A stretch of 64,000 nt of DNA from PGYR01 sp046290495 (GTDB lineage: Bacteria > Bacteroidota > Ignavibacteria > Kapaibacteriales > UBA2268). The stretch spans positions 434,001 through 498,000 of the forward strand of contig JBKAGT010000006.1 in the NCBI GenBank assembly GCA_046290495.1. Reading direction: 5' to 3'. The position numbers and the translations under genes were made by a program. Under the pieces are notes generated by a model that saw only the letters and a list, made by a program, of their open reading frames with translations, was not told where the DNA came from and searched no databases. Shown here in pieces: positions 41,727-50,952 of this stretch. Numbering within the stretch: the stretch's first letter is position 1; every line of letters begins with the position of its first letter.

Positions 41727-44264
41727 ATGAATTCATCAGAAATTAGAAGCCAATTTATAAAGTTTTTTGAATCTAAAGGGCATAGTGCAGTTCCATCAGC
41801 ACCAGTTATACCTCACGGAGACCCAACACTGCTGTTTACTAACGCAGGTATGAATCAGTTTAAGGACGTATTCTTAGGAGACGGAGAAAGGGATTATACC
41901 AGAGCCGTGGATTCTCAAAAATGTATAAGAGTAAGTGGTAAACACAATGACTTAGAGGAAGTTGGAGTAGATACTTATCATCATACATTCTTTGAAATGT
42001 TAGGAAACTGGAGCTTTGGTGATTACTATAAGCAAGAAGCAATAGAATGGGCATGGGAGTTACTAACTGACAAATGGGGTATACCAAAGGATAGGTTGTT
42101 TGTTTCTGTGTTCAGAGAAGATGATGAAGCTTATGATATATGGGCGAAGATAGTACCAGAAGACAGAATAGTTAGATGCGATGAGAAAGATAATTTCTGG
42201 GAAATGGGAGAGACTGGACCATGTGGACCTAGCTCTGAAATTCATTATGATGGCACCCCAGATAAATCAGGGAAAGAATTAGTAAATGCTGATGACCCAA
42301 ATGTGATTGAAATATGGAACTTAGTTTTCATACAATATAATAGGAACAGCAAGGGTGAATTAGAGGATTTGAAAAATACTCATGTCGATACAGGTATGGG
42401 ATTAGAGAGAATAGTTAGAGTCTTGCAAGGTAAAAATTCGAATTATGACACTGACTTATTCATGCCTATAATTAATAAGCTATCAAATCTATCTGGTGTA
42501 GAATATACCCACAAGGATGAGGAGAAAACCGATATTGCAATGAGAGTTATAGCTGACCACGTTAGAATGTTAGCATTTTCTATTGCAGATGGAGCAATGC
42601 CTGGGAATGAGGGAAGAAGCTATGTTCTTAGAAGAGTGCTTCGTAGAGCTGCAAGGTTCTCGAGAGATTTGGGATTCAAAGAAGCGATATTATATAAACT
42701 AATCCCAACACTAGTGGAAGTGATGGGTGAGGCATATAATGAAATAGCAGAAAATGAGGAGCTAATCACTAACATTATAAAGTCCGAAGAGAATAGCTTC
42801 CTAACTACACTTGAGCAAGGACTTGAAAAGTTTGAAGAGTTGACCAAAGATACAAAAGATATGATATCAGGTGAGAGTGCTTTCTTACTATATGATTCTT
42901 TTGGTTTTCCACTAGATTTAACACAATTAATAGCGAAAGAAAAAGGACTTACTGTTGATGTAGATGGATTTGAATCTAATATGAAAATCCAAAAAGAACG
43001 CTCTAGAAGTAGCAGAAAGAGTCAATCTCAAGAAGTGAAAGAGTCGGAGTTTGACTTTGTTACTGAGTTTATTGGATATGAGAATACCTTTGCTGAAAGT
43101 AAGATTGTCTATTCAAATGAGAATATTATAATCACAGAAAAAACTCCATTCTATTCAGAAAGTGGAGGGCAGGTATCTGACACTGGTATTATAGAAATTG
43201 GTAACGATAGCCATAAAGTAGTTGATGTAAAGAAATCTGGAAATGCGATACTTCACATCATTGATTCTGAGTTAAATGAAGACCTTACAGGCAAAATGGC
43301 TCAACTAAAAGTAGACTCTGAAAGAAGAAATGATATTAAGAAAAATCACTCTGCTACTCACTTATTGCACGAAGCACTAAGAAGAGTTCTGGGCAGTCAC
43401 ATTCAACAGCAAGGTTCATTGGTTGCACCTAATCACCTAAGATTTGATTTCAATCATTTTGAAATGCTCACTGTTAACCAAATAAAAGAAATAGAAAGAA
43501 TAGTGAATGATAAAATAATGGAAGCAATTAAAGTTCAAACGGATGTACTTTCATTAGAAGAAGCACAGAGCAGAGATGGGCTGAAAATGTATTTCGGAGA
43601 TAAATATGGTATTGAAGTAAGAGCAGTTACTATGGATAACTCATTCTCTCAAGAGTTATGTGGTGGTACACACATAAGTAACACTTCGGAAATTGGCGTA
43701 TTTAAAATTGTTGGTGAAAGCTCTATAGCTTCTGGCGTTAGAAGAATAGAAGCAATCACTGGTAGAGGTGTAGTTAAGCACATTTCTGACTTAGAGAATA
43801 AAATTGAAGAAAAAAGTAAAGTTGCATCTGATTTAGAATCGCAGATTAAGAAATTAGAAAAAGAAATTAACGATTTGAAAACGAAAGAATTAGCTGGCGG
43901 AATATCAGATATGGCTAATAATTTTGTAGATGCTAACGGTATAAAAGTAGTAACTAGCATAGTAGAAGCTGAAGATATGAATCAGCTTCGTGATTTGAGC
44001 GATGAGCTTAGATTAGAAATGAAGTCAAATGGGATCGGATTACTTGCAATCACTGTTGAAGATAAAGTCCAATTAGCTTGTGTTGTTACCGATGATTTGA
44101 AAGGTGATTACCCAGCTGGGAAATTAGTTGGTCAAGCGGCTAAGTATGTAGGCGGTGGTGGCGGTGGAAAGCCGCACTTGGCAACAGCTGGCGGCCGAGA
44201 TAAAACAAAATTACCTGAACTAATTGATAGTGAATTCGTATCGATAGTTAAGAATTTCAAATAA
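41727..44264 (+). CDS. alaS: Alanyl-tRNA synthetase
   Basis: 845 aa, essential class II enzyme that charges tRNA-Ala. The catalytic domain starts with SEIRSQFIKFFESKGH and has the typical FTNAGMNQFKD and WEMGETGPCGPSSEIH blocks. The editing domain shows HSATHLLHEALR (HxxxH) and CGGTHISNTSEIG, which bind zinc and clear mischarged Ser/Gly. A short coiled coil (about 685-720) leads to the C-terminal DHHA1 domain with GGGGGGKPHLATAGG. It is slightly shorter than the usual 870-880 aa but complete. It is followed at 20 bases by a DUF1579 gene, probably co-transcribed. Confidence 0.97.
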   Translation: MNSSEIRSQFIKFFESKGHSAVPSAPVIPHGDPTLLFTNAGMNQFKDVFLGDGERDYTRAVDSQKCIRVSGKHNDLEEVGVDTYHHTFFEMLGNWSFGDYYKQEAIEWAWELLTDKWGIPKDRLFVSVFREDDEAYDIWAKIVPEDRIVRCDEKDNFWEMGETGPCGPSSEIHYDGTPDKSGKELVNADDPNVIEIWNLVFIQYNRNSKGELEDLKNTHVDTGMGLERIVRVLQGKNSNYDTDLFMPIINKLSNLSGVEYTHKDEEKTDIAMRVIADHVRMLAFSIADGAMPGNEGRSYVLRRVLRRAARFSRDLGFKEAILYKLIPTLVEVMGEAYNEIAENEELITNIIKSEENSFLTTLEQGLEKFEELTKDTKDMISGESAFLLYDSFGFPLDLTQLIAKEKGLTVDVDGFESNMKIQKERSRSSRKSQSQEVKESEFDFVTEFIGYENTFAESKIVYSNENIIITEKTPFYSESGGQVSDTGIIEIGNDSHKVVDVKKSGNAILHIIDSELNEDLTGKMAQLKVDSERRNDIKKNHSATHLLHEALRRVLGSHIQQQGSLVAPNHLRFDFNHFEMLTVNQIKEIERIVNDKIMEAIKVQTDVLSLEEAQSRDGLKMYFGDKYGIEVRAVTMDNSFSQELCGGTHISNTSEIGVFKIVGESSIASGVRRIEAITGRGVVKHISDLENKIEEKSKVASDLESQIKKLEKEINDLKTKELAGGISDMANNFVDANGIKVVTSIVEAEDMNQLRDLSDELRLEMKSNGIGLLAITVEDKVQLACVVTDDLKGDYPAGKLVGQAAKYVGGGGGGKPHLATAGGRDKTKLPELIDSEFVSIVKNFK

Positions 44265-44284
44265 TAAATTGATTTAATAAAAAA

Positions 44285-44809
44285 ATGAAAAAGTTATCTT
44301 TAATTATTCTTTTCTCACTGTTTGCATTAGTTGTTAATGCCCAGGAAGAAGAAAAATTTGAGTTTCCAACTCATGAAATATATAGTCAGTTTGTTGGTGA
44401 ATGGACTATGATTTATGCAAATATGAAAGATGGAAAGACTGTAGCTAGTGGTAGAGGCGAATCAGTGTCTTCTTTAGATTTGAAGAATACGATACTACAG
44501 TTTGAAAATGAGTTTGAACATAAAATTGGTTTAGTTAAAACTAAGTATATAATCGGCTACGATGTTTTGGAGAAGAAATATTATTTATTCACTTATAGTA
44601 GTGCAAATGATACTCCAGTATTTATGTATGGGGAGTACAAGCCAGATGAAAAGCTATTCGAATTTAGAAACTTTGAAGGCGAACAGAAAGACGGAGATGT
44701 AAAAGCTGAGTTAAAGGTAGCCCGCGATGACAAAGTTACTTTTCAATCATTTGTAATGAGCGGTGGAGATAATGTATTATTCCTTAATATCGGATTTGTT
44801 AGAAAATAA
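44285..44809 (+). CDS. Exported DUF1579-like protein
   Basis: 174 aa. Signal peptide 1-19 (VVNAQ cleavage). The mature part reads HEIYSQFVGEWTMIYANMKDGK then SLDLKNTILQFENEF and YIIGYDVLEKKYYLFTYSS, the pattern of DUF1579 (lipocalin-like heme-binding-type barrel). Probably periplasmic, function unknown. It starts 20 bases after alaS and ends before the shared terminator at about 44.84 kb. Confidence 0.8.
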   Translation: MKKLSLIILFSLFALVVNAQEEEKFEFPTHEIYSQFVGEWTMIYANMKDGKTVASGRGESVSSLDLKNTILQFENEFEHKIGLVKTKYIIGYDVLEKKYYLFTYSSANDTPVFMYGEYKPDEKLFEFRNFEGEQKDGDVKAELKVARDDKVTFQSFVMSGGDNVLFLNIGFVRK

Positions 44810-44830
44810 ATTTGAATCAAATATTTATAA

Positions 44831-44866
44831 AAAAGAAAAGGACTGATATTTCTATCAGTCCTTTCT
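44831..44866. terminator. Bidirectional terminator between DUF1579 and RRM genes
   Basis: AAAGGACTGATA (44837-44848) and TATCAGTCCTTT (44853-44864) form a perfect 12-base stem around TTTC. The minus-strand side has the stronger T-run (TTTTCTTTTTTAT), so it serves the RRM gene best. Confidence 0.85.
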
Positions 44867-44890
44867 AGTATAAATACTATCTATAGAAGA

Positions 44891-45181
44891 TTAATATCTG
44901 TCGTCTCTGTCAAATCTTCTATTGTTTCTTGGTCTTTCTTCTCTTGGATTGGCTTTTTTCACAACGATTGTTCTTTCGTCAAATTCACATTGATCCAATT
45001 CATCGATAGCACGTTGTGCTTCGTCATCATTTGACATTTCAACAAAGCCGTAGCCTTTAGATTTGCCAGTATTCTTGTCCATAATAACGTTGGCAGAAGA
45101 AACTTCGCCAAACTCTTCAAACAACTCTCTAAGTGAGTCGCTAGTGGTTGAAAAATTCAACCTTGCAATAAATATATTCAT
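44891..45181 (-). CDS. RRM-type RNA-binding protein
   Basis: 96 aa, one RNA-recognition motif plus a basic tail. RNP2 is IFIARL (3-8) and RNP1 is KGYGFVEM (42-49), with the aromatic residues needed for RNA stacking. The tail NPREERPRNNRRFDRDDRY is arginine-rich. Similar small RRM proteins in cyanobacteria and FCB bacteria are RNA chaperones, some cold-induced. The upstream dyad at 45213-45265 suggests tight control of transcription. No ribosome binding site is visible before the ATG. Confidence 0.9.
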   Translation of the reverse strand: MNIFIARLNFSTTSDSLRELFEEFGEVSSANVIMDKNTGKSKGYGFVEMSNDDEAQRAIDELDQCEFDERTIVVKKANPREERPRNNRRFDRDDRY

Positions 45182-45212
45182 AAAAAAAAACTATAAAATA
45201 AATTAAAAAAAA

Positions 45213-45265
45213 GTTGACTACCGCAGTAGAATTTAAACTACTTATACAAAAATAATGTAGTCAAC
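45213..45265 (-). promoter_or_regulatory. Nested inverted repeat over the promoter of the RRM gene
   Basis: GTTGACTAC (45213-45221) and GTAGTCAAC (45257-45265) are perfect 9-base inverted arms. Inside them AGTAG (45225-45229) and CTACT (45238-45242) form a second inverted pair. On the minus strand a -10-like TATAAG (45246-45241) and -35-like TTGTTG (45267-45262) fall within this span, as does TATTTTTG (45254-45247), matching the Bacteroidia -7 box. The arms are about four helical turns apart and would flank the promoter, which fits an operator. Confidence 0.5.
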
Positions 45266-45325
45266 AATTGTAAGTTATACTTATAAATTGGATTATCAAA
45301 ATAAAAAATAACCTATTTGTTATAC

Positions 45326-46234
45326 TTAACTAGATTTTAACTTTAATTTTTTAACTACAAATCCACCTAATTCAGATAATAATACGCCAAGCATTAGAAT
45401 AGAGGCGCCTATAAGTTCTCTGTTAGTCAGAATTTCAGACATGAAAGTTAATGCAAATAAGGAAGCAAATATTGGCTCTAAGCTAAATATAAGAGCTGCT
45501 TTCACGGGTGTAGTGTATCTCTGATATGTTGTATGTATTATTGTCAAAACAAAGCTTGCAAGTACTCCATTGAATAACACAGAAACAATTAGATCAGTTT
45601 CAAATGATATATAAAAATCAGGTAGTTCATATATTAGAAATCCTAGAACTGGTAAAGGAAGTACAAACATGAATTGTAAAGCAACTAACTGTATTGTTCT
45701 TTCTTTTGAATCATCACCCTTTGTAAATTTATCCATAAAGGTAATGTATATAGCCCAAAAAGAAGTTGATATAAGTGTAAGAATATCTCCTAAGTTAATT
45801 GAGTTTATATCAGGTTTCGTAAATATATACAGACCTACGAATGCCATTACAACACCTATCTTGGGCCAAAAACTGATACTGTTCTTTGAAATTATTTTGA
45901 ATGCAAAAGGAGTTAATACTACTGTTAGTCCAGTGATAAACGCAGAGTTAGTGATAGCAGTGAACTCTAGACCATAAGTTTGTAGAACGAAGCCACTACC
46001 AAATAATAGGCCTAATATAGCACCTTGTTTCAAGGTTTTTTTACTTACTTTTCTCAGGTATTTATTATAAAAAATAAGCATCATAAATAATGCTACAGAA
46101 AATCTAAGAATAAGATAGAAGAAAGGAGGACTGCTTTCTAAACCAATCTTAGTGAACATAAAAGTAGCACCCCAGATTAATGTCATCAGTAGAAGCATAA
46201 GCTCTGCTCGCCAGTGTGTTATGTTGTTAGACAT
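45326..46234 (-). CDS. EamA (DMT superfamily) transporter
   Basis: 302 aa, ten predicted transmembrane segments in two EamA repeats. The first contains LLLMTLIWGATFMFTKIGLE and FAFKIISKNSISFWPKIGVVMAF; the second ends with ALIFSLEPIFASLFALTFMSEILTNRELIGA, a typical family string. The substrate is unknown; relatives export metabolites or drugs. Its ATG overlaps the stop of the L,D-transpeptidase gene (TAATG), so they are coupled. Confidence 0.88.
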   Translation of the reverse strand: MSNNITHWRAELMLLLMTLIWGATFMFTKIGLESSPPFFYLILRFSVALFMMLIFYNKYLRKVSKKTLKQGAILGLLFGSGFVLQTYGLEFTAITNSAFITGLTVVLTPFAFKIISKNSISFWPKIGVVMAFVGLYIFTKPDINSINLGDILTLISTSFWAIYITFMDKFTKGDDSKERTIQLVALQFMFVLPLPVLGFLIYELPDFYISFETDLIVSVLFNGVLASFVLTIIHTTYQRYTTPVKAALIFSLEPIFASLFALTFMSEILTNRELIGASILMLGVLLSELGGFVVKKLKLKSS

Positions 46235-47406
46235 TATTTCTTCTCTGTGCTATCTTTTTTTATATCAATCTCTTTTCCTTCTAGTTGCTCTAAATTTTGT
46301 TTTATCAAATCAATGTCAGTTGATTGAGTGGATTGTTGAGAGTTTCTTATTGAATCTTTTCTCTTCTTAGCTTCTCTTTCTCTTCTTCTCTTATTGAAAT
46401 TAACGGAAGGGATCAATCTGATATTACTATCAATTATTCCTCTTGCTATTAGTGTATCCTCCGCCGCTACATATCTTTTTCTGTTCGGAATCCAACCTTG
46501 TATTTCTTCGGGAATTTGCTGAATTGGGATATATGCTTCTTCTACTTCCATTGGGTCACCCTTTAGCTCAATTCTTCCAGTTTTGTTATCTACTAAATCA
46601 AGCCATGGACCTACCTTTCTGTCATAATCAAACATACCAGTAATTATAACAGGAGTACCTGATAGCCAGATTTGCTTTCTATTGCTATCTACTTTTACAC
46701 CGCTACCCCAGTTGTACAACCATTTTGCATCGGACATGAACTGTCTGACACATGAGTGAGATACAGCCCTACCTGGCATAGTAAACTGATGAAAAGCATT
46801 GCCAGCATAGCGATGGAAGTTCCAAGTGTAAGGCAAAACCCATGTAGAGTCTAGTGATGACTTTCTTATTCTATCTTTCCACACTAATGCATAGCGCCCA
46901 GGGAAAGTTGGTGTTTTTTCTTTACCAGTATTTGCTGCTGCGAACCTTACCAGTCTCCCATTTTCATAAGCGGCGTAACACTGATATTCATTTGAAACAA
47001 CGATAAGTTTTTCTAGATGTTTTGCGTCACAATAGTAAGGAGGGAATATAGAATAAGCTCTCATATCACCAACTATTTTGTCAGGAACGATTACAGAATC
47101 ACCAACTTTTACAAATCTAAACTCCTTCCTGTTTAAAGTTATAAAAGCTTTGTTTGCTTCTTTATTATCCTTAGTATATTTATACTTAGATTTTAGTTCA
47201 GTATATTCTTTCCAATCTTTTATAACTATGGTTTGGTAGTTAATTTTTGGAAATGTATCTAACTGTTCAAATACTAATCCACATGAATCAATTTCTATTA
47301 CTTTTTGTGTTGTGTCAGATTTTGACTTGTCTGCCTCTTCTACATTATTATTCTCCGAACAAGAAAAAAATAATGCGATTGATACGATTAATATATATTT
47401 ATTCAT
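46234..47406 (-). CDS. L,D-transpeptidase-like (YkuD) lipoprotein
   Basis: 390 aa. Lipobox FFSC with Cys16. Residues about 130-265 form a YkuD-like domain: AAYENGRLVRFAAANTGKEKTPTFPGRY, then FHRYAGNAFHQFTMPGRAVSHSCVR with His206 and the catalytic Cys219. The C-terminal 120 residues have a Lys/Arg/Glu-rich tail (KRRREREAKKRKDSIRNS). It could crosslink peptidoglycan or attach proteins to it, outside the inner membrane. The SHSCVR motif stands for the SHGCxR of classical enzymes. It is translationally coupled to the EamA gene. Confidence 0.82.
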   Translation of the reverse strand: MNKYILIVSIALFFSCSENNNVEEADKSKSDTTQKVIEIDSCGLVFEQLDTFPKINYQTIVIKDWKEYTELKSKYKYTKDNKEANKAFITLNRKEFRFVKVGDSVIVPDKIVGDMRAYSIFPPYYCDAKHLEKLIVVSNEYQCYAAYENGRLVRFAAANTGKEKTPTFPGRYALVWKDRIRKSSLDSTWVLPYTWNFHRYAGNAFHQFTMPGRAVSHSCVRQFMSDAKWLYNWGSGVKVDSNRKQIWLSGTPVIITGMFDYDRKVGPWLDLVDNKTGRIELKGDPMEVEEAYIPIQQIPEEIQGWIPNRKRYVAAEDTLIARGIIDSNIRLIPSVNFNKRRREREAKKRKDSIRNSQQSTQSTDIDLIKQNLEQLEGKEIDIKKDSTEKK

Positions 47407-47499
47407 ATATTATCTCAGTGATAAATATTTAATAATTCTGTATTTTGTGTTAAATCAATGGCAAAATACATAAAAAATAATCATTAGTGAGGAAAAAGT

Positions 47500-48474
47500 A
47501 TGGAAAGAAATACTATATCGAAATTCATCGAGTCAAATTATTTACATTTTAATTCTGCAGCCTTAGTTGATGCTGCCAAAGGGTATGAAGAGCAATTAGC
47601 AAAAGGTAATAAGATGATGATAACATTAGCTGGAGCAATGAGTACAGCAGAATTAGGTATCTCATTAGCTGAAATGATAAGAGCCGATAAGGTAGATATT
47701 ATTTCTTGTACTGGAGCAAATTTGGAAGAAGATATAATGAATCTGGTAGCTCATAATAGTTACAAAAGAGTACCTCACTACAGAGATTTGACTCCGAAAG
47801 AAGAGTGGGATTTACTTGAGAATGGTCTTAATAGAGTGACTGATACCTGTATACCGGAAGAGGAGGCATTTAGAAAATTACAAAAACACATATATGATAT
47901 TTGGAAAGAAGCGGATGAAAAAGGTGAAAGGTATCTTCCACATGAATATATGTACAAGATGTTGAATTCAGGCATTCTGGAGCAATATTATGAAATTGAC
48001 CCTAAAAATTCATGGATGTTAGCTGCTGCCGAGAAAAATTTACCTATCATAGTTCCAGGATGGGAAGATTCTACAATGGGTAACATTTTTGCTTCATATT
48101 GCATGAAAGGAGACTTAAAGCCAAGCACTATGAAGAGTGGGATAGAGTATATGATGTATTTGGCTGATTACTACACAGAAAATACAAAAGAGAATGGAAT
48201 TGGATTTTTCCAAATTGGTGGCGGTATAGCAGGTGATTTCCCAATATGTGTTGTGCCTATGTTGTACCAAGACATGGAGCTAACTGATACACCATTTTGG
48301 AGCTACTTCTGTCAAATTTCTGATTCTACAACTAGTTATGGCTCTTATTCTGGTGCTGTGCCAAATGAAAAAATTACATGGGGCAAGCTAGATATAGATA
48401 CTCCAAAGTATATAATTGAATCAGATGCTACTATAGTAGCACCACTGATTTTTGCGTGGCTACTCAATAAATAA
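47500..48474 (+). CDS. Deoxyhypusine synthase-like protein
   Basis: 324 aa. It matches the deoxyhypusine/homospermidine synthase family (NAD-dependent spermidine-type aminobutyl transferase): LAGAMSTAELGISLAEMIRADKVDIISCTGANLEED, PGWEDSTMGNIFASY, FFQIGGGIAGDFPICVVPML and YGSYSGAVPNEKITWGK. The catalytic lysine equivalent to human Lys329 is Lys296 in WGK. Bacteria lack eIF5A, so the real target is probably a polyamine or another acceptor. GAGGAAA is a good ribosome binding site. It stands alone, with no polyamine gene next to it. Confidence 0.88.
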   Translation: MERNTISKFIESNYLHFNSAALVDAAKGYEEQLAKGNKMMITLAGAMSTAELGISLAEMIRADKVDIISCTGANLEEDIMNLVAHNSYKRVPHYRDLTPKEEWDLLENGLNRVTDTCIPEEEAFRKLQKHIYDIWKEADEKGERYLPHEYMYKMLNSGILEQYYEIDPKNSWMLAAAEKNLPIIVPGWEDSTMGNIFASYCMKGDLKPSTMKSGIEYMMYLADYYTENTKENGIGFFQIGGGIAGDFPICVVPMLYQDMELTDTPFWSYFCQISDSTTSYGSYSGAVPNEKITWGKLDIDTPKYIIESDATIVAPLIFAWLLNK

Positions 48475-48535
48475 ATTGGCTTAAAAGTATTTTATTTGTA
48501 AGTTTATATTATTCATACACAAACAGGAAAACGAA

Positions 48536-49405
48536 ATGAATAAAATTGTGATAATTATTATACTCAGCATAATAATGAGTATGACATCTTTAGCTGAGGA
48601 GGACGTGCTCAGACCCGAAGGTCGAGTAGGCACAACTGGAAGTTCCAGTATGGACAAAAAATTTGCCATAGGACTAGAAGGTGGTATCTCCTACAATATG
48701 TTTAGTTCAGATTTGAACTGGGCTACTAACAGAGGAACACCTACTACTGCTAATTCGGTATATAATGTGTTTGATGAGTTGAATGGTTTATCACCGCATT
48801 TCGGTTTTTTCATTGATTATTCTATTGATGAAACATTCGGTCTTCAATTGAAATTCTTATACAATGCGTTATCTTACAGTGGCACAGAGTCTGGGATAGT
48901 TGACTTTATAGATCCAGAATTGTTAATTTACTTGGGTACAGGAACAGCAGAACTAGACTATAGAGAAAGACTTAAATTTCTAAATATTGACCCTAGTTTA
49001 AGAATATCTGTGAATGAATCATTATATTTTCTAGTAGGACCTTCGATAAATTTGGGAGTTGGTGATTCTGAATTAAGATATATATTTACTGAAAATGAAG
49101 ATTTCGTTACTTATGATGATAATGCCACAGGTGATGAAAGTAGTAAAACAATTTTACTTACTCAACAAAATGAAGAGTCTTGGTTCGGGCTAAATTTAGC
49201 GGTTGGTTATAAATTTGAAATAGATGAGAAAATTTCTCTAGCTCCTCAATTAACATATTATTATGGTTTAACTAGTTATGAGAATAGTAGCTTGGTTAAT
49301 GATAACCAGCAAATTACCGAAGAAGACAAAATACTAACAATTTCAAATAAATCGTTTAACCAAATCCGATTCTCGCTTGCGGTTTGGTTTGACAAGGTAT
49401 TTTAG
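48536..49405 (+). CDS. Outer-membrane beta-barrel protein
   Basis: 289 aa. Signal peptide about 1-20 (IIMSMTSLA). The mature part has the alternating pattern of a barrel (FAIGLEGGISYNMFSS, FGFFIDYSIDETFGLQLKFLYN, FGLNLAVGYKFEIDEK) and ends in FSLAVWFDKVF, with a terminal Phe as recognised by the BAM machinery. Probably 8-10 strands. Six bases separate it from the PD40-OmpA gene, which carries a strong AGGAGG, so they form an operon. Confidence 0.8.
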   Translation: MNKIVIIIILSIIMSMTSLAEEDVLRPEGRVGTTGSSSMDKKFAIGLEGGISYNMFSSDLNWATNRGTPTTANSVYNVFDELNGLSPHFGFFIDYSIDETFGLQLKFLYNALSYSGTESGIVDFIDPELLIYLGTGTAELDYRERLKFLNIDPSLRISVNESLYFLVGPSINLGVGDSELRYIFTENEDFVTYDDNATGDESSKTILLTQQNEESWFGLNLAVGYKFEIDEKISLAPQLTYYYGLTSYENSSLVNDNQQITEEDKILTISNKSFNQIRFSLAVWFDKVF

Positions 49406-49414
49406 GAGGAAATG

Positions 49415-50887
49415 ATGAAAAGAATAACAAAAATAATAGCTTTATTTATAATGTCTTTTGCATTTGCTTCAAGTCAAAATGTAATTGTTAGTCCTTTGAA
49501 TGTAAACTCTGATAGTGATGATTTTTCTTCTGGTCTTACTGTTCGTGGTAATGAAATGTATTTTACCTCCGAAAAGCCGGGTGAACAAAAAATATTCAGG
49601 GCTGTATACGAAAATGGTGATTGGAAAATAGTTCAAACAGCTGGTGATAAGGTAAACTCAGGTGAACAGAATGGAGCACCAACACTTACACCAGATGGCC
49701 AATACATGGTTTTTGCTTCTTATGAGAATGATGTAGATGGAGAGGGTAGAACTGATCTTTACAGTGCTAGAAAAATTGATGGAAAATGGTCAGATATACA
49801 AAATTTGGGTATTGCTATTAATAGTGAATATTGGGACTCGCAACCATCTATATCAAGTGATGGTATGACTCTTTATTTCTCAAGTGATAGACCTGCATCT
49901 AAATCTGGGACTAATATATTTTATTCAAAAAGAACAAGAGAAGGTTGGTCGCAAGCAAAAGAGTTAGAAAGTGTTAATTCGAATTCTGACGAAATGAGCC
50001 CTTTTATAGCACCTGATAATAAGACATTCACAATGTCTAGCAATAGAAGTGGTGGAGAAGGTGGCTTTGATATCTATGTGGCTAAAGTGAATAGTAGTAT
50101 GAATACTTATGATTTTAAAAATGCAGGTTCAGCAATCAATACTGAATATGATGAGCATTTTTATACCATTGCTGTCAATACTGACATGGCGTTTTTTAGC
50201 TCAAACAAACCTGCTGGTAAAGATGGGTACAATATCTATTCTGCAGTGCCAAACCCACACTTGGCTGATAATGTGGTGTTTGTTCATGGTAAAGTTACTG
50301 ATGCTATAACTAGCTTGCCATTAGGTAGTAATATAAGTATCTATGATTTAGAAAATGGTGATTTGGTAGCTAATTTGAATAGTGATGATATTACTGGCGA
50401 ATATAGTGTTGTTTTGACTGCTAACAGAAATTATTCTATCACTGCAGAGAAAGAAGGGTATCTATTCTATTCTGAGAATTTTAATATTCCAAAAGAAATT
50501 AAAACTAAAGACATTGAGAAAGATATCAGCTTAAGCCCGTTGAAAGAGGGTAAGACTAGACTCCTAATTTTCTTTGATTTTGACAAATCATCATTAAAAG
50601 ATGAGTCGAAACCAGAGCTAACTAGGTTGGTAAGATTTCTAAATAGTCACCCAGATGTTAAAATTGAGCTTCATGGACACACTGATAGTAGTGGTGATGA
50701 GGATTATAATCAGAAACTATCTCAAGATAGAGCAAATAGCGTAAGGCAATATTTATATGACAACGGGATTCAATCTGGTAGAATAGGTACCAAAGGGTTT
50801 GGAGAGTCTATGCCATTGGTAAAGCAAGACACCGAAAGTGCAAACGCTATGAACAGGAGAGTTGAGTTAGTAATAGTTAGTAAATAA
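49415..50887 (+). CDS. OmpA-family protein with PD40 propeller
   Basis: 490 aa from the ATG at 49415; AGGAGG is 5 bases upstream of it, while the ATG at 49412 is only 2 bases away. Signal peptide about 1-20. PD40/WD40-like repeats (about 30-285: TLTPDGQYMVFAS, SISSDGMTLYFSSDRP, FIAPDNKTFTMSSNRSGGEGGFDIY) make a propeller. A carboxypeptidase-regulatory-like Ig domain (about 290-360, VHGKVTDAITSLPLG) and an OmpA domain (about 380-490, IFFDFDKSSLKDES and LHGHTDSSGDEDYNQKLSQDRANSV) follow. This layout is common in FCB envelopes and in T9SS PorE-like proteins. It binds peptidoglycan from the outer membrane. Confidence 0.9.
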   Translation: MKRITKIIALFIMSFAFASSQNVIVSPLNVNSDSDDFSSGLTVRGNEMYFTSEKPGEQKIFRAVYENGDWKIVQTAGDKVNSGEQNGAPTLTPDGQYMVFASYENDVDGEGRTDLYSARKIDGKWSDIQNLGIAINSEYWDSQPSISSDGMTLYFSSDRPASKSGTNIFYSKRTREGWSQAKELESVNSNSDEMSPFIAPDNKTFTMSSNRSGGEGGFDIYVAKVNSSMNTYDFKNAGSAINTEYDEHFYTIAVNTDMAFFSSNKPAGKDGYNIYSAVPNPHLADNVVFVHGKVTDAITSLPLGSNISIYDLENGDLVANLNSDDITGEYSVVLTANRNYSITAEKEGYLFYSENFNIPKEIKTKDIEKDISLSPLKEGKTRLLIFFDFDKSSLKDESKPELTRLVRFLNSHPDVKIELHGHTDSSGDEDYNQKLSQDRANSVRQYLYDNGIQSGRIGTKGFGESMPLVKQDTESANAMNRRVELVIVSK

Positions 50888-50914
50888 ATAGGACCATTGG
50901 GGATTTAATATAAA

Positions 50915-50952
50915 AAGGACTATTAGCGAGTTGCAAATAGTCCTTATTTTTT
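50915..50952. terminator. Bidirectional terminator after the PD40-OmpA gene
   Basis: AAGGACTATT (50915-50924) and AATAGTCCTT (50936-50945) form a 10-base perfect stem, then ATTTTTTTA. The convergent lipoprotein gene ends at 50952, so it may use the same hairpin. Confidence 0.85.
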
